Both the position numbers and the translations under genes were made by a program. From contig NZ_NPFA01000017.1 in the NCBI RefSeq assembly GCF_002265875.1, positions 1 through 41,592 of the forward strand: a stretch of DNA of 41,592 bases, read 5' to 3'. Shown in pieces: positions 8,251 to 16,449 of the stretch. Origin of the DNA: Marinococcus halophilus (GTDB lineage Bacteria > Bacillota > Bacilli > Bacillales > Marinococcaceae). Under the pieces are notes generated by a model. That model had not been told where the DNA came from. It ran no database searches and saw nothing but the letters and a program-made list of their open reading frames with translations. Every line of letters begins with the position of its first letter. Positions within the stretch are counted from its first letter, which is position 1.

Positions 8251-9084
8251 TTACAACTTTGTTCTAAGGTTCCATAGCTCTGGAAAAAATTGCTGTTCCA
8301 GCACCTTTTGTAAATAACCTACACCTGACGAACCGCCGGTCCCGCTTTTAAACCCGATAACCCTCTCCACCGTTTTCATATGTCGAAAACGCCATTGTTG
8401 AAAGCAATCTTCGATATCTACCAACTTCTCCCCAAGTTCATACAAGTCCCAATATTCATTGGAGTTTTGATAAACTTCAATCCAGGCGCCTTCCACCGTT
8501 TTATCAAACTCGTAGGCTCTGGTAACATCACGATTTAAAACCTCTTCAGAAATATGAAAACCCGCCCGGCTCAATGCATGGATTGATGCATCATAAATAC
8601 TGCCGGAATAGTACCCGGCTTCTAATTGTTTTAATAGTTCAGGATCTTTTTCATAGATCTTTAAAATAAAATCTGTCTTATAGCCCAGGGCAAATTCTAT
8701 TAATCTGTATTGATAGGATTGGAAACCGGATGAACTTCCGAGCGCCTCTCTAAACTCTAAGTATTCAGCCGGAGTTAACGTCGACAGCACGTCCCAGGCC
8801 TGAATGATTTGATTTTGGATTTCGGAGACCCGGGCCAGTTTTTTAAAACTTACAGATAAATCCCCTGTCTCAATAGCATGTTTGGCAGCATGAAGCTCAT
8901 GGAGGATTAACTTCATCCATAACTCGCTCACCTGATGAATGATAATAAATAACATTTCATCGTGATGGCCGGATAATCTATTTTGGCTGGAAAGAATCGT
9001 GTCCAGATTCAAATACTCGCCATAAGTCATTTTCTTTTGAAAATTTGTTTCAATATTCTCTTCTCCACTTGTTGGATTAGTCAT
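8251..9084 (-). CDS. kynA: Tryptophan 2,3-dioxygenase
   Basis: Heme enzyme of 277 residues that opens the indole ring of L-tryptophan to N-formylkynurenine, the first step of the kynurenine pathway. Family hallmarks: [15 protein letters not shown], the helix [36 protein letters not shown], and the C-terminal [14 protein letters not shown] with the predicted proximal heme ligand His235, then [11 protein letters not shown] near the substrate site. Length is normal. It lies downstream of kynU on the same strand, but 241 bases apart. Start ATG at 9084 has a weak GGGAAGTG site. The pathway gene kynB is not present. Confidence 0.95.
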   Translation of the reverse strand: MTNPTSGEENIETNFQKKMTYGEYLNLDTILSSQNRLSGHHDEMLFIIIHQVSELWMKLILHELHAAKHAIETGDLSVSFKKLARVSEIQNQIIQAWDVLSTLTPAEYLEFREALGSSSGFQSYQYRLIEFALGYKTDFILKIYEKDPELLKQLEAGYYSGSIYDASIHALSRAGFHISEEVLNRDVTRAYEFDKTVEGAWIEVYQNSNEYWDLYELGEKLVDIEDCFQQWRFRHMKTVERVIGFKSGTGGSSGVGYLQKVLEQQFFPELWNLRTKL

Positions 9085-9325
9085 TTTAACACTTCCCGTT
9101 CATCTATTTTTTTCATAAGCCTACTTATAACGGAATGGAGAGATTCTTTGGTTATATTCATCTGTCTTTACACAAGTAAGCTCTAAATCATGAGCAGCAG
9201 CTTCCGTCCCAAAATAAGGGCCTGCGAAAACGGGGCATCTCCGGCTCAGTGCGCAATATCAGGGCGCAGGGATTGAAAGTGGTTTATTTATTCGCAAGAA
9301 CCAGGTATTTAGCAGGCTTTCTTTT
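9085..9325 (-). other. Gap between kynU and kynA, possible gene remnant
   Basis: The gap is longer than normal operon spacing. On the minus strand a 45-codon open stretch ends at 9121-9123 and reads FAGPYFGTEAAAHDLEL, then VKTDEYNQRISPFRYK. It has no usable start and matches no family I recognise. It may be the tail of a lost gene, or chance. No terminator or promoter is clear. Confidence 0.25.
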
Positions 9326-10606
9326 CTAAGCGATAATATTACGCTTATTTTCGTATTTTTTGTATGTTTCCTCAGTCATAATACGCTTTAATACGTTTAC
9401 GGTTTCCCATATATCATAGAAAGAATTGTATAGTGCCACCGGTCCGATTCTAATGAAATCCGGCGCTCTAAAGTCTGGCACAATTCCTTCGGCGTTCAGT
9501 GCTTTACAAATGCTTGCGGCATGGGTATGTTGCACGAGCAAATGTCCTCCGCGCTGTTTATGATCCAAGGGACTGGCGATGCTGAAATGAAAACCGCTTA
9601 ATTCATGGGTTATTAGCGTAATCATATAATCAGTAAGCCTGAGCGATTTTTGTCTAACCTGTTGAATTCCAGCTTCATTAAACATAGCAAGCGAGCCAAG
9701 CAGCGGCGCCATACTGAGTATATGCGGGGTCCCGATTTCATAAGCACCGGCATCTGCGTCTGGAGTCAATTCATGGCTCATATCAAACTGAACCTCTTTC
9801 TTTGAGCTGAACCAGCCTGCAAGTCCCGGTTCCCGGCCAAAATGTTTTTTATTAACATAAAGCCCGCCAACGGCTCCCGGCCCCCCATTTAAATGTTTAT
9901 AGGTACACCACACTGCAAAATCAATATCCCATTCGTCGAGCTGGTGCGGAACCGCTCCGATGGAATGACACAAATCGAACCCAACGATAATGCTGCGCTT
10001 ATGTGCTTCGGCAGTGATTCTTTCCATATCCAGGATTTGCCCGCTTCTATACAGTACGCTTGGTAAAAATATGAGGGCGACATCGTCGCTCATGCTTTCA
10101 ATAATTTGCTCTTCAGCAAGCATGCCATTCTCACTCTGAACTCTCACTAATGCATTTGCCGGGTCATACCCCTTAAGTTTCAACTGGCTTTTCAATGCAT
10201 AAATATCTGACGGGAACGTAGCATCATCTGCTAAAATCTTATATTTAGCTGCCGTGGGCTGATAAAAAGTCGATACTAATTGATGAATATTTGTGGTGGT
10301 GGAGCCAGTAACTATCACCTGTTCTTTTTCTGCTCCAATTAATGGCGCCGTCATTTCACCTAATTGCTGGGCCATATAGAACCAGGGGTTTTCTCCCTTG
10401 CTCCAGCCATCAATCCCTAACGTTTTCCAATCGTTTAATCCATCCAAAAGTGCTTGTTCTGCTCTTGTAGAAAGCAGCCCGAGGGAGTTCCCGTCCAGAT
10501 AGATCATATCTTTATCCAAATAAAACTCGTTACGATAGGAACGCAAAGGATCTGACTCATCCATCATTGCTGCATATTCTTCTGTACATTCGTTTGGCTG
10601 CGTCAA
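9326..10606 (-). CDS. kynU: Kynureninase
   Basis: PLP-dependent hydrolase of 426 residues that cleaves L-kynurenine to anthranilate and alanine (or 3-hydroxykynurenine likewise). Visible motifs: [11 protein letters not shown] near the N-terminus, [11 protein letters not shown] for phosphate binding, [12 protein letters not shown] with Asp211 facing the PLP nitrogen, and [15 protein letters not shown] with predicted Schiff-base Lys237. Start is TTG at 10606, behind GAGGTGAACGAGG; the resulting N-terminus aligns in length with other bacterial kynureninases. First gene of the kyn unit, divergent from a TetR regulator across a 166-base region with tandem operators. Confidence 0.95.
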   Translation of the reverse strand: MTQPNECTEEYAAMMDESDPLRSYRNEFYLDKDMIYLDGNSLGLLSTRAEQALLDGLNDWKTLGIDGWSKGENPWFYMAQQLGEMTAPLIGAEKEQVIVTGSTTTNIHQLVSTFYQPTAAKYKILADDATFPSDIYALKSQLKLKGYDPANALVRVQSENGMLAEEQIIESMSDDVALIFLPSVLYRSGQILDMERITAEAHKRSIIVGFDLCHSIGAVPHQLDEWDIDFAVWCTYKHLNGGPGAVGGLYVNKKHFGREPGLAGWFSSKKEVQFDMSHELTPDADAGAYEIGTPHILSMAPLLGSLAMFNEAGIQQVRQKSLRLTDYMITLITHELSGFHFSIASPLDHKQRGGHLLVQHTHAASICKALNAEGIVPDFRAPDFIRIGPVALYNSFYDIWETVNVLKRIMTEETYKKYENKRNIIA

Positions 10607-10653
10607 CCTCGTTCACCTCTATTTAATATTTTTTCAGAATTATCATTAAATTA

Positions 10654-10681
10654 ATACTATCATTATTTGACACTATGTCAA
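10654..10681 (-). promoter_or_regulatory. Predicted kynU promoter
   Basis: Read on the minus strand: TTGACA (-35, 10676-10681), a 16-base spacer, TAGTAT (-10, 10654-10659). The -35 is formed by the junction of the two operator copies, so a bound repressor would block it. Confidence 0.6.
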
Positions 10682-10694
10682 TGACACTATGTCA
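10668..10694. promoter_or_regulatory. Tandem palindromic operators between kynU and tetR
   Basis: The 13-base sequence TGACACTATGTCA (arms TGACA/TGTCA) occurs twice, at 10668-10680 and 10682-10694, a 14-base repeat period. It lies in the divergent region between kynU and a TetR-family gene and overlaps the predicted kynU -35 box. This is the expected arrangement for an operator of the adjacent regulator. Confidence 0.75.
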
Positions 10695-10772
10695 TTAAAA
10701 ACTAATTATTTTATTCTATTTTTTCTTTTTCATGTTACGGTTGTTATATAAAAAATCAGTAGGAGAGCTAAA

Positions 10773-11387
10773 ATGAGTAATAATAGAAAACAACAAGCAA
10801 TGGAAACAAAGCAGAAACTACTTTATGCCGCCCGGGAGGTCTTCTTTGAACATGGGTTTAAAAAGGCAACTATACGCCAGATTAATCAGAAAGCAGAAAC
10901 CGGACACGGTACAGCATATGTATACTTTAAAAATAAAGAGGATTTTCTGGTCGAGCTGATGCTCGAAACCATGGAATCCTTCCATAATATCGCGGCCATT
11001 CCTTTTCGGCCTTCCTCCCAGAGTGAAGCACATAAGCTAATCGCCCACCAGGTTGAACAATTTTTATCATTAGCGCTTGAAAAAAAACAAATAATGAAAA
11101 TTTTTAAAGAAGCAATCGGTATTTCAGCTAATGTCGAATCGAATTGGCAGCATATTCGTAACCAGTTTATAGAAAGTATTACAAAGGATATCGTTTATGC
11201 CCAACGGTATGCCCTGGCACACCAGCATTTAAATCCTTCTATCACTGCCCGGTCCTGGTTTTACATGAACGAGATGTTTATGTGGGAACTTGTCGAGGAT
11301 CAATACACAGATGATATTGAAGAGATTATTGAACATATGACGAGCCTTTATATGAATGGATTATATATCAGTACCTCCCATGGATAA
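10773..11387 (+). CDS. TetR/AcrR-family regulator, likely of kyn genes
   Basis: A 204-residue protein with an N-terminal TetR DNA-binding domain: KQKLLYAAREVFFEHGFKKA, then TIRQINQKAETGHGTAYVYF as the helix-turn-helix with the typical YFKNKEDFL continuation (residues about 10-60). The remaining 140 residues form the variable ligand-binding/dimer domain. It is divergent from kynU, and the tandem TGACACTATGTCA sites sit between the two starts. The inference is repression of kynUA and of itself, relieved by tryptophan, kynurenine or a derivative. Start ATG at 10773 follows AGTAGGAGAG. Confidence 0.85.
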   Translation: MSNNRKQQAMETKQKLLYAAREVFFEHGFKKATIRQINQKAETGHGTAYVYFKNKEDFLVELMLETMESFHNIAAIPFRPSSQSEAHKLIAHQVEQFLSLALEKKQIMKIFKEAIGISANVESNWQHIRNQFIESITKDIVYAQRYALAHQHLNPSITARSWFYMNEMFMWELVEDQYTDDIEEIIEHMTSLYMNGLYISTSHG

Positions 11388-11578
11388 ACGGCCCGTACGC
11401 AGGCCTGTACTATTATGTATTCTCTTTTAATCGTTATCACATTTGATCATTAATATGTTTCCAGCTGCCTCCACCAAAAAAAGCAGAAGCCAAGCAGCAT
11501 CTTGAGTGGCTTTTACCATGATCGATTTGGCCGCAGCTATCCTTTAAGCTGGTATTTTTCTTCCCTTTATGTCCCTGC

Positions 11579-11605
11579 TCTCCAAATAATGCTATTATTT
11601 GGAGA
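11579..11605. repeat. Perfect 12-bp inverted repeat upstream of cls
   Basis: TCTCCAAATAAT, loop GCT, ATTATTTGGAGA. It lies 57 bases before the cls start and is followed by CCTGCTTTTT. It could end transcription from the TetR gene, or be an operator or RNA element for cls; the sequence does not decide. Confidence 0.55.
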
Positions 11606-11661
11606 CCTGCTTTTTAGAGCAAGCTTTAGTAAAAACATGGATTTAGAGAGGAGTAGAAAAA

Positions 11662-13119
11662 ATGGGCATTGATATTATATCTATCTTATTCGCTGTGCTG
11701 CTGGTTTTTAATGTTTTTTCCGCTTTTGTGATTGTATTTCTTGAAAAACGGCATCCGACTACCGTCTGGGCCTGGCTTATGCTGCTGTTTTTTCTGCCGA
11801 TTTTAGGCTTCGTACTGTATTTGATCTTCGGACAGAATTTAACCCGGAAGCGTTTGTTTGATACAAGCGAAATGAAAAGCATCGGCATCGAAGACCTGAT
11901 TCAGGAACAGCTCGGCGCCGTAAAGTCCGGGTCTTTCTCCTTTTCGGATGATATTGCGGCCAAGCACCGGGATTTGATTTATATGCACTTAAAAAATGAC
12001 GGAGCTATTCTGACCCAGCAGAATGACGTTCAGATTTACATCGATGGCCAAAACAAATTCGACGCTTTGCTGCATGATATTTCCCAGGCCCGGGATCATA
12101 TTCATCTGCAGTACTACATTCTCCGAAATGATAACCTCGGCTCTCAAATCATTGAAGCTCTCCGACAAAAAGCGGCCGAGGGCATCACCGTCCGGGTGCT
12201 CTATGATGATATGGGCTCAAGAACGTTAAGCAGAAAAGATCTGAACGGCATTTTGGCGGCTGGCGGGGAAGCCGCTGCATTTTTCCCCAAGCGCCTGCCC
12301 TTGATTAACCTGCGGCTTAATTACCGCAACCACCGGAAAATCGTAATCATTGATGGACAGATTGGTTACCTCGGCGGCTTCAACGTAGGCGATGAGTATG
12401 TTGGCCTAAGCAACAAGTTTGGTTATTGGCGTGACACGCACTTGCGGCTGGAGGGGCAGGCTGTTAAAGCAGCGCAGACCCGGTTTGTTCTCGACTGGAA
12501 CCAGGCTCATTCCCACTCGAAGATTCGCTACGACGACCGCTATTTTCCCTCTCTCTTTGCGTCCGGACCCTGCAGCACCCAGATTGTATCGAGCGGCCCG
12601 GACTCCGAATGGGAACAAATTAAAAATGGGTATATTAAAATGATCAACTCTGCCAAGCACTCTGTCACCATTCAAACTCCGTACTTCATTCCGGATGAAA
12701 GCCTAATGGATGCGATACGCATCGCTTCTCTTTCCGGCGTTGATGTGCGTATCATGATCCCTTCCATGCCGGACCACCCTTTTGTTTACTGGGCGACGTA
12801 CTCCCATGTGGGAATGATTCTCCGGGCCGGCGCGAGAGTCTATATATATAATCGCGGGTTTATCCATGCCAAAACGATCACGGTGGATGAAGAAATCAGC
12901 TCGGTCGGCACTGCTAATATCGATGTGCGCAGCTTTCGCTTAAATTTCGAGGTGAATGCCTTTATCTATCATGCCGCCACCACGAAACGTCTGGTTGATG
13001 CGTTTCATTACGACATGGGGACTTACGCCTCTGAACTTACTCTTGAAGCTTACCAGCAGCGCTCCCTGTGGATTCGAAGCAAAGAAGCGGTGTCCCACCT
13101 ATTGTCACCCATTTTATAG
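11662..13119 (+). CDS. cls: Cardiolipin synthase
   Basis: Membrane phospholipase D-family enzyme of 485 residues that makes cardiolipin from two phosphatidylglycerol molecules. It has two N-terminal membrane helices (about 5-25 and 36-57, with the PLDc_N motif KRHPTTVWAWLMLLFFLPI) and two complete HKD motifs: His224/Lys226/Asp231 in NHRKIVIIDGQIGYLGG, and His402/Lys404/Asp409 in HAKTITVDEEISSVGTANID. Length matches Bacillus ClsA. Start ATG at 11662 follows GAGAGGAG. A small DUF4870-like gene follows about 100 bases later. Confidence 0.96.
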   Translation: MGIDIISILFAVLLVFNVFSAFVIVFLEKRHPTTVWAWLMLLFFLPILGFVLYLIFGQNLTRKRLFDTSEMKSIGIEDLIQEQLGAVKSGSFSFSDDIAAKHRDLIYMHLKNDGAILTQQNDVQIYIDGQNKFDALLHDISQARDHIHLQYYILRNDNLGSQIIEALRQKAAEGITVRVLYDDMGSRTLSRKDLNGILAAGGEAAAFFPKRLPLINLRLNYRNHRKIVIIDGQIGYLGGFNVGDEYVGLSNKFGYWRDTHLRLEGQAVKAAQTRFVLDWNQAHSHSKIRYDDRYFPSLFASGPCSTQIVSSGPDSEWEQIKNGYIKMINSAKHSVTIQTPYFIPDESLMDAIRIASLSGVDVRIMIPSMPDHPFVYWATYSHVGMILRAGARVYIYNRGFIHAKTITVDEEISSVGTANIDVRSFRLNFEVNAFIYHAATTKRLVDAFHYDMGTYASELTLEAYQQRSLWIRSKEAVSHLLSPIL

Positions 13120-13226
13120 CGCAAAAAACTTTTTAGGTATGCTATGATAAAAAGACAAACATCTTTTAAAATGAAACGAAGCAGAAACAGTACTTGCCTC
13201 TAGCTTAATAAAAGGAGTTGATGTTG

Positions 13227-13541
13227 GTGACAGGATCCCAGATTACTTCCATCCTTTCCTATATCAGCGTGTTTTTTGCCCCAATCTTTGTGCCATTAAT
13301 CGTGTTAATCGCTGGAAATAATTATTCCCGGGCCCATGCCGGGAAAGCTCTGGTCTCTCATCTGATTCCGACGCTCATGATCCTAGCCATCGGTATCTGG
13401 GTGTATTTATCCGACGGTATGTTTGCGTACTCGAATTTTTTCTGGACACTTTTATCTCTTATTGCGCTGGTCCAAGTCATCATTATGATTTTAAACGTGC
13501 TCTGGGCCATACGGGTGGCAAGAGAGGAACCCCAGGAATAA
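13227..13541 (+). CDS. DUF4870-like small membrane protein
   Basis: About 104 residues with three hydrophobic segments: FFAPIFVPLIVLIAG, LIPTLMILAIGIWVYL and WTLLSLIALVQVIIMILNVLW. The layout, with a conserved-looking YSRAHAGKALVSHL loop after TM1 (similar to H-AKQALNFQ in DUF4870), fits the DUF4870 group of unknown function. In-frame starts are TTG 13218, ATG 13221, TTG 13224 and GTG 13227. AAAGGAG at 13211-13217 sits best for GTG 13227 (9 bases), with 13224 second. Followed by a strong terminator. Confidence 0.68.
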   Translation: MTGSQITSILSYISVFFAPIFVPLIVLIAGNNYSRAHAGKALVSHLIPTLMILAIGIWVYLSDGMFAYSNFFWTLLSLIALVQVIIMILNVLWAIRVAREEPQE

Positions 13542-13551
13542 GAAGAATAAT

Positions 13552-13589
13552 AAAGACGGGCATCGTAGAACAATACGACGCCCGTCTTT
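13552..13589. terminator. Strong bidirectional terminator
   Basis: AAAGACGGGCATCGTA and TACGACGCCCGTCTTT form a 16-bp stem with one mismatch and a 6-base loop, with A and T runs outside. It separates the plus-strand DUF4870-like gene from the convergent amidase gene. Confidence 0.85.
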
Positions 13590-13649
13590 ATTTCGTTTAT
13601 TTAAAACAAGAAACCGTTCGGCTGGCTTTTATGTAAAGAATGGCTCTAA

Positions 13650-14261
13650 TTAAAAATGCTGATGAATCCCTAAGTATAGAGCATTTGCCGCCTCGTTCCG
13701 AAACGCACTGTCTTTCATGCGTTCTGCTTCCTGCTTGTTTGTCACAAATCCAAGCTCGACAAGAGCCGCCGGCATTTCTGTGTTGCGCAACACACTGAAA
13801 TTAGCGGTTTTGACGCCCCGGTCCTCACTGCCGAATTCATCCACCATGTGCTCCTGCAGGTTGAATGCCAGTCGTTGTCCTTCTTCGCTTGTTGGGTAAT
13901 GATAGGTTTCCGTTCCTTCTGCATAAGGAGTGGCAGCCGCATTGGCGTGAACGCTGACGAAAATATCTGCATCCTTGCGATTTGCGATCTCCGCCCGATC
14001 TTCTAAGGGAAGGTATTCATCTCTCTCCCGGGTCATGACCACCTCAGCACCGGCCTGCTCCAGCCGCTGCTTGGTCCGGTACGCTACATCATATACCAGT
14101 TCTTTTTCATGCAGACCATTATCCAATGCGCCTGGGTCTTCTCCTCCGTGTCCCGCATCCAGCGCGACTGTTTTGCCTTCTACAGAGGCTTCCGCCTCAT
14201 TAACGAAAACACCGCCTCCCAATAAGAAAATGGTTAACACGATGCCGATGTATTTTTTCAT
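13650..14261 (-). CDS. Secreted N-acetylmuramoyl-L-alanine amidase (Amidase_3)
   Basis: Exported peptidoglycan hydrolase of 203 residues that cleaves the bond between N-acetylmuramic acid and L-alanine. A signal peptide (KKYIGIVLTIFLLGGGVFV, cleavage near AEA-S) is followed directly by the catalytic domain. Zinc and catalytic residues are visible: His38 (LDAGHGGEDPG), Glu52 (GLHEKEL), His105 (FVSVHANA) and Glu169 (ALVELGF). There is no cell-wall-binding repeat, so it resembles a CwlD/CwlC-type minimal amidase; its target (vegetative wall or spore cortex) is not clear. ATG 14261 was chosen over TTG 14267 because GGGAGG lies 8 bases upstream. Confidence 0.92.
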   Translation of the reverse strand: MKKYIGIVLTIFLLGGGVFVNEAEASVEGKTVALDAGHGGEDPGALDNGLHEKELVYDVAYRTKQRLEQAGAEVVMTRERDEYLPLEDRAEIANRKDADIFVSVHANAAATPYAEGTETYHYPTSEEGQRLAFNLQEHMVDEFGSEDRGVKTANFSVLRNTEMPAALVELGFVTNKQEAERMKDSAFRNEAANALYLGIHQHF

Positions 14262-14634
14262 GTTCAAATCCTCCCAAAGAAGTAATTATCATACATGTCG
14301 ACTGTACTAATCGAAAGCGGAAACGACAAGCTGCAAAAGTCGATCCTACCAATCCCCTTACCAAATAGATTCGGCCTAAACGACAATGTTTGACTTCGCA
14401 TATAAGTAGGAAAAATGTGTATGATAGAAAAGGATTCTGTACGGGGCGGAGTACTAAAAGCGTTGCTCTTTTTAACCAGGCTTTGTTCATTTAAGGTGCT
14501 TCTCTTACCGGCCCTGATTTTTTCTTAAACATTATAAAATATACCAAGTTAAGTTGCTGCCTGCGTCAGGAAAGACCATAATACCACCTTAATTTCGATC
14601 GAAGGTTTTATAGTAAACTAGCAGGAAAAAGAAG
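14262..14634. other. Intergenic region, 373 bases
   Basis: Between the divergent amidase and the decayed lipoprotein copy. It has AT-rich promoter-like patches but no -35/-10 pair at acceptable spacing, no repeat and no coding signal. Confidence 0.4.
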
Positions 14635-15028
14635 ATGACAGGCTTGCGAAAGCAAATAGTTACGATAACTTCCCCTCTGTTTTTAAGCGGAAGGGTCTTA
14701 GCGGGAGCCAGTGAAAATGAAACAGAAGTGTTTTTTAGCGCTGAAAACTATGAGGGGTGGTGAACAGCAGGAGGGCCGTGAGATCAATATCATAAGTCCT
14801 GGCGACACCGTTACGGCAGCTGGCATGGATATGGCGGTCGACTCTGCGGACATCTCTTCCAGCGAAGAAAATGCTGACAGCGAAATGAAAGCTCTATTAA
14901 AAGTGATTCTCTCTGAGACAAACCAAAACGGGGAATCAAAAACACTTTCGCAGGAAGAGACGTCTTATTTTGCTTTATGTGCATATTCTGTCGGTTCCTT
15001 ATTTTTCATGCGATTGGAGTCTGGCTGA
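14635..15028 (+). pseudogene. Decayed paralogue of the DUF4352 lipoprotein
   Basis: The first frame from ATG 14635 reads MTGLRKQIVTITSPLFLSGR, VLAGASENETE and FFSAENYEGW, then stops. Another frame continues with GGEQQEGREINIISPGDTV, TAAGMDMAVDSADISSSEEN and GESKTLSQE. These align segment by segment with the lipoprotein at 7561-8073 (QKQIIT, LLSGGLLAGC, SSQNYEGGEEQQDDREVNIM, SPGDTATADGMDI). Damage: the lipobox Cys is Ala (LAGA), a one-base shift lies at about 14757-14762, the GGAG-equivalent site reads AGAAG, and the tail after KTLSQE is unrelated and truncated. Non-functional as a lipoprotein. Confidence 0.85.
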
Positions 15029-15052
15029 CGCTGGGTGTCATAACGCTAAAAA

Positions 15053-15081
15053 AACGCCGGCTCAGTGGAAGAGCCGGCGTT
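15053..15081 (-). terminator. Terminator of ykkCD
   Basis: AACGCCGGCTC and GAGCCGGCGTT form a perfect 11-bp GC-rich stem with a 7-base loop. The T7 run is on the minus-strand side, just after the ykkD stop codon. Confidence 0.92.
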
Positions 15082-15085
15082 ATGA

Positions 15086-15400
15086 TTAAGCAACGAGTTT
15101 CAGTCCTACTGCTGCGCCTAACACCATAAGGATGAACAAGAGCCGCTGCCAGTTTTTCTTTTCCCCGTACAAAATCATCCCTGCCAGCGCACCTCCGGCT
15201 GCTCCAATGCCTGTCCACACTGCATAGGCCGTCCCCATTGGCAGGGTCTTCATGGCTTCAGATAGAAAAAAGAAACTTGCCCCGAATCCGATAATTAACC
15301 ATACCAAGGATCTCCAGCGCCGGTCTTGATGCATTTGATTGATCATCATCACACCAAACATTTCAAATAATCCGGCTAACACGAGCCACACCCATGCCAT
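15086..15400 (-). CDS. ykkD: SMR-family guanidinium exporter subunit
   Basis: Small multidrug resistance protein of 104 residues with four membrane helices and the essential membrane glutamate Glu13 (LAGLFEMFGV). It carries the SMR signature block PMGTAYAVWTGIGAAGGAL, and its sequence follows Bacillus YkkD more closely than YkkC. It is the second gene of a two-gene unit sharing its boundary with ykkC (overlap at 15400). YkkC and YkkD form an obligate heteromeric exporter; with the riboswitch upstream the physiological substrate is inferred to be guanidinium, removed in exchange for protons. Confidence 0.93.
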   Translation of the reverse strand: MAWVWLVLAGLFEMFGVMMINQMHQDRRWRSLVWLIIGFGASFFFLSEAMKTLPMGTAYAVWTGIGAAGGALAGMILYGEKKNWQRLLFILMVLGAAVGLKLVA

Positions 15401-15741
15401 TAAGAATCAGCTCCTTTCTCTTTGCTTTCCGTCGTCACCAATTTCAAACCTACCACGCCGGCCAAAAGCAGCATAACTAAAACGATCTTTATTATACTGA
15501 ATGCCTCGCCAAAAAAGACAATTCCTGAAAATACTGTCCCTGCTGTCCCGAGTCCGACAAATACAGCGTAAACCGTGCCTACTGGCAGTTTTCGGCCTGC
15601 CATGATCATAAGGTAAAAACTGACGATAATACAAACCACCGTTCCGCCCCACGTCCAGACGCTCTCGGCATGCTTTAATCCAATAACCCAGCCTACTTCA
15701 AAAATCGCGGCAATCACCACTTTGATCCAGTTTCCGTTCAT
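15400..15741 (-). CDS. ykkC: SMR-family guanidinium exporter subunit
   Basis: SMR protein of 113 residues, four helices, conserved Glu15 ([17 protein letters not shown]) and the block [18 protein letters not shown]. The [11 protein letters not shown] segment and the charged C-terminal tail are typical of YkkC. First gene after the guanidine-I riboswitch, whose terminator lies 39 bases upstream of the ATG at 15741. Start follows AAAGGAGGCACCATTAAG. It works with the downstream YkkD; homodimer function is unlikely in this family branch. Confidence 0.93.
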   Translation of the reverse strand: MNGNWIKVVIAAIFEVGWVIGLKHAESVWTWGGTVVCIIVSFYLMIMAGRKLPVGTVYAVFVGLGTAGTVFSGIVFFGEAFSIIKIVLVMLLLAGVVGLKLVTTESKEKGADS

Positions 15742-15779
15742 CTTAATGGTGCCTCCTTTTCTTTATTTCGTTCACAAAT

Positions 15780-15912
15780 CAAAAAAAGCCCGGGAGACAG
15801 CTGTATACAAACAGCATCTCCCAGGCTTTTATCCTTCCGTGTGCACGGTGTGTTCTACAAGAACCGTGTGTTTTCTCTCGGACCAGCCAGTCTGAACTGC
15901 GGAACCCTAGAA
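15780..15912 (-). promoter_or_regulatory. Guanidine-I (ykkC) riboswitch with terminator
   Basis: Read on the minus strand the aptamer starts CTAGGGTTCCGC (15899-15910). It continues with GACTGGCTGGTCCGAGAG, ACACACGG, then CACGGAAGGATAAAAGCC and GGGAGA, all hallmarks of the ykkC/guanidine-I aptamer in order. The 3' part (AGCCTGGGAGA with TCTCCCGGGCT, then T7; 15780-15830) is a terminator stem that competes with the aptamer's last helix. Ligand binding is expected to prevent termination and turn on ykkCD. Confidence 0.93.
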
Positions 15913-15975
15913 AACATTCCCTTATTTGATTAATTTCATTATATATTATAAGAAACACCAAGGCAACCCTTGAGC

Positions 15976-16375
15976 TTATTTTATGTCGAGTAGACAGGCA
16001 TTGTTATAAACACTTTGATCGCTATCCTCAAAGGAGATCCCTACACATCTTTTAGGAAAATTTCCCTCTTCTGCTAATTCTTTATTTGTTCAGGTGTTAC
16101 TCTTGTAAGAATCTTATTTATGAATCAAACTCTTGCGCACACACGCTGTATTTTGTCAGTTCAACCAATTTAGTTACTCAGGCAATAGACCACTCCAGCC
16201 AGGAGGCCCTACGTAAATGGTGGTAATTCGTCTCAAACAGCCGAATGCAGCCAATTTTTATCACTCATCAGCGCCGGCGGCGAGTCAAAAGTTTTCTCCA
16301 CTCAAATTAGAGGCCTCAACAGTACAACGCCTAACAGGAATATCAATCCCAAACGTTTAATCTAATTCATTGCTG
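15976..16375 (-). pseudogene. Possible decayed gene
   Basis: Between the riboswitch and msrAB there is no intact gene, but minus-strand fragments look coding. A 3' segment ending at 15976 reads ELAEEGNFPKRCVGISFED, then SDQSVYNNACLLDIK; one base-shift upstream gives ILTRVTPEQIK. A 5' segment (about 16375-16300) reads MN, a stop, then IKRLGLIFLLGVVLLRPL, like a signal peptide. The two may be ends of one exported protein disrupted by stops and shifts. Family not recognised; chance cannot be excluded. Confidence 0.3.
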
Positions 16376-16449
16376 TAATGTTCTTTAACACTTAAGGAAG
16401 GTTTGCTTTTGAAAAGCTTGAACCTATTCCAAAGAGAGTTTCTGGTCTG

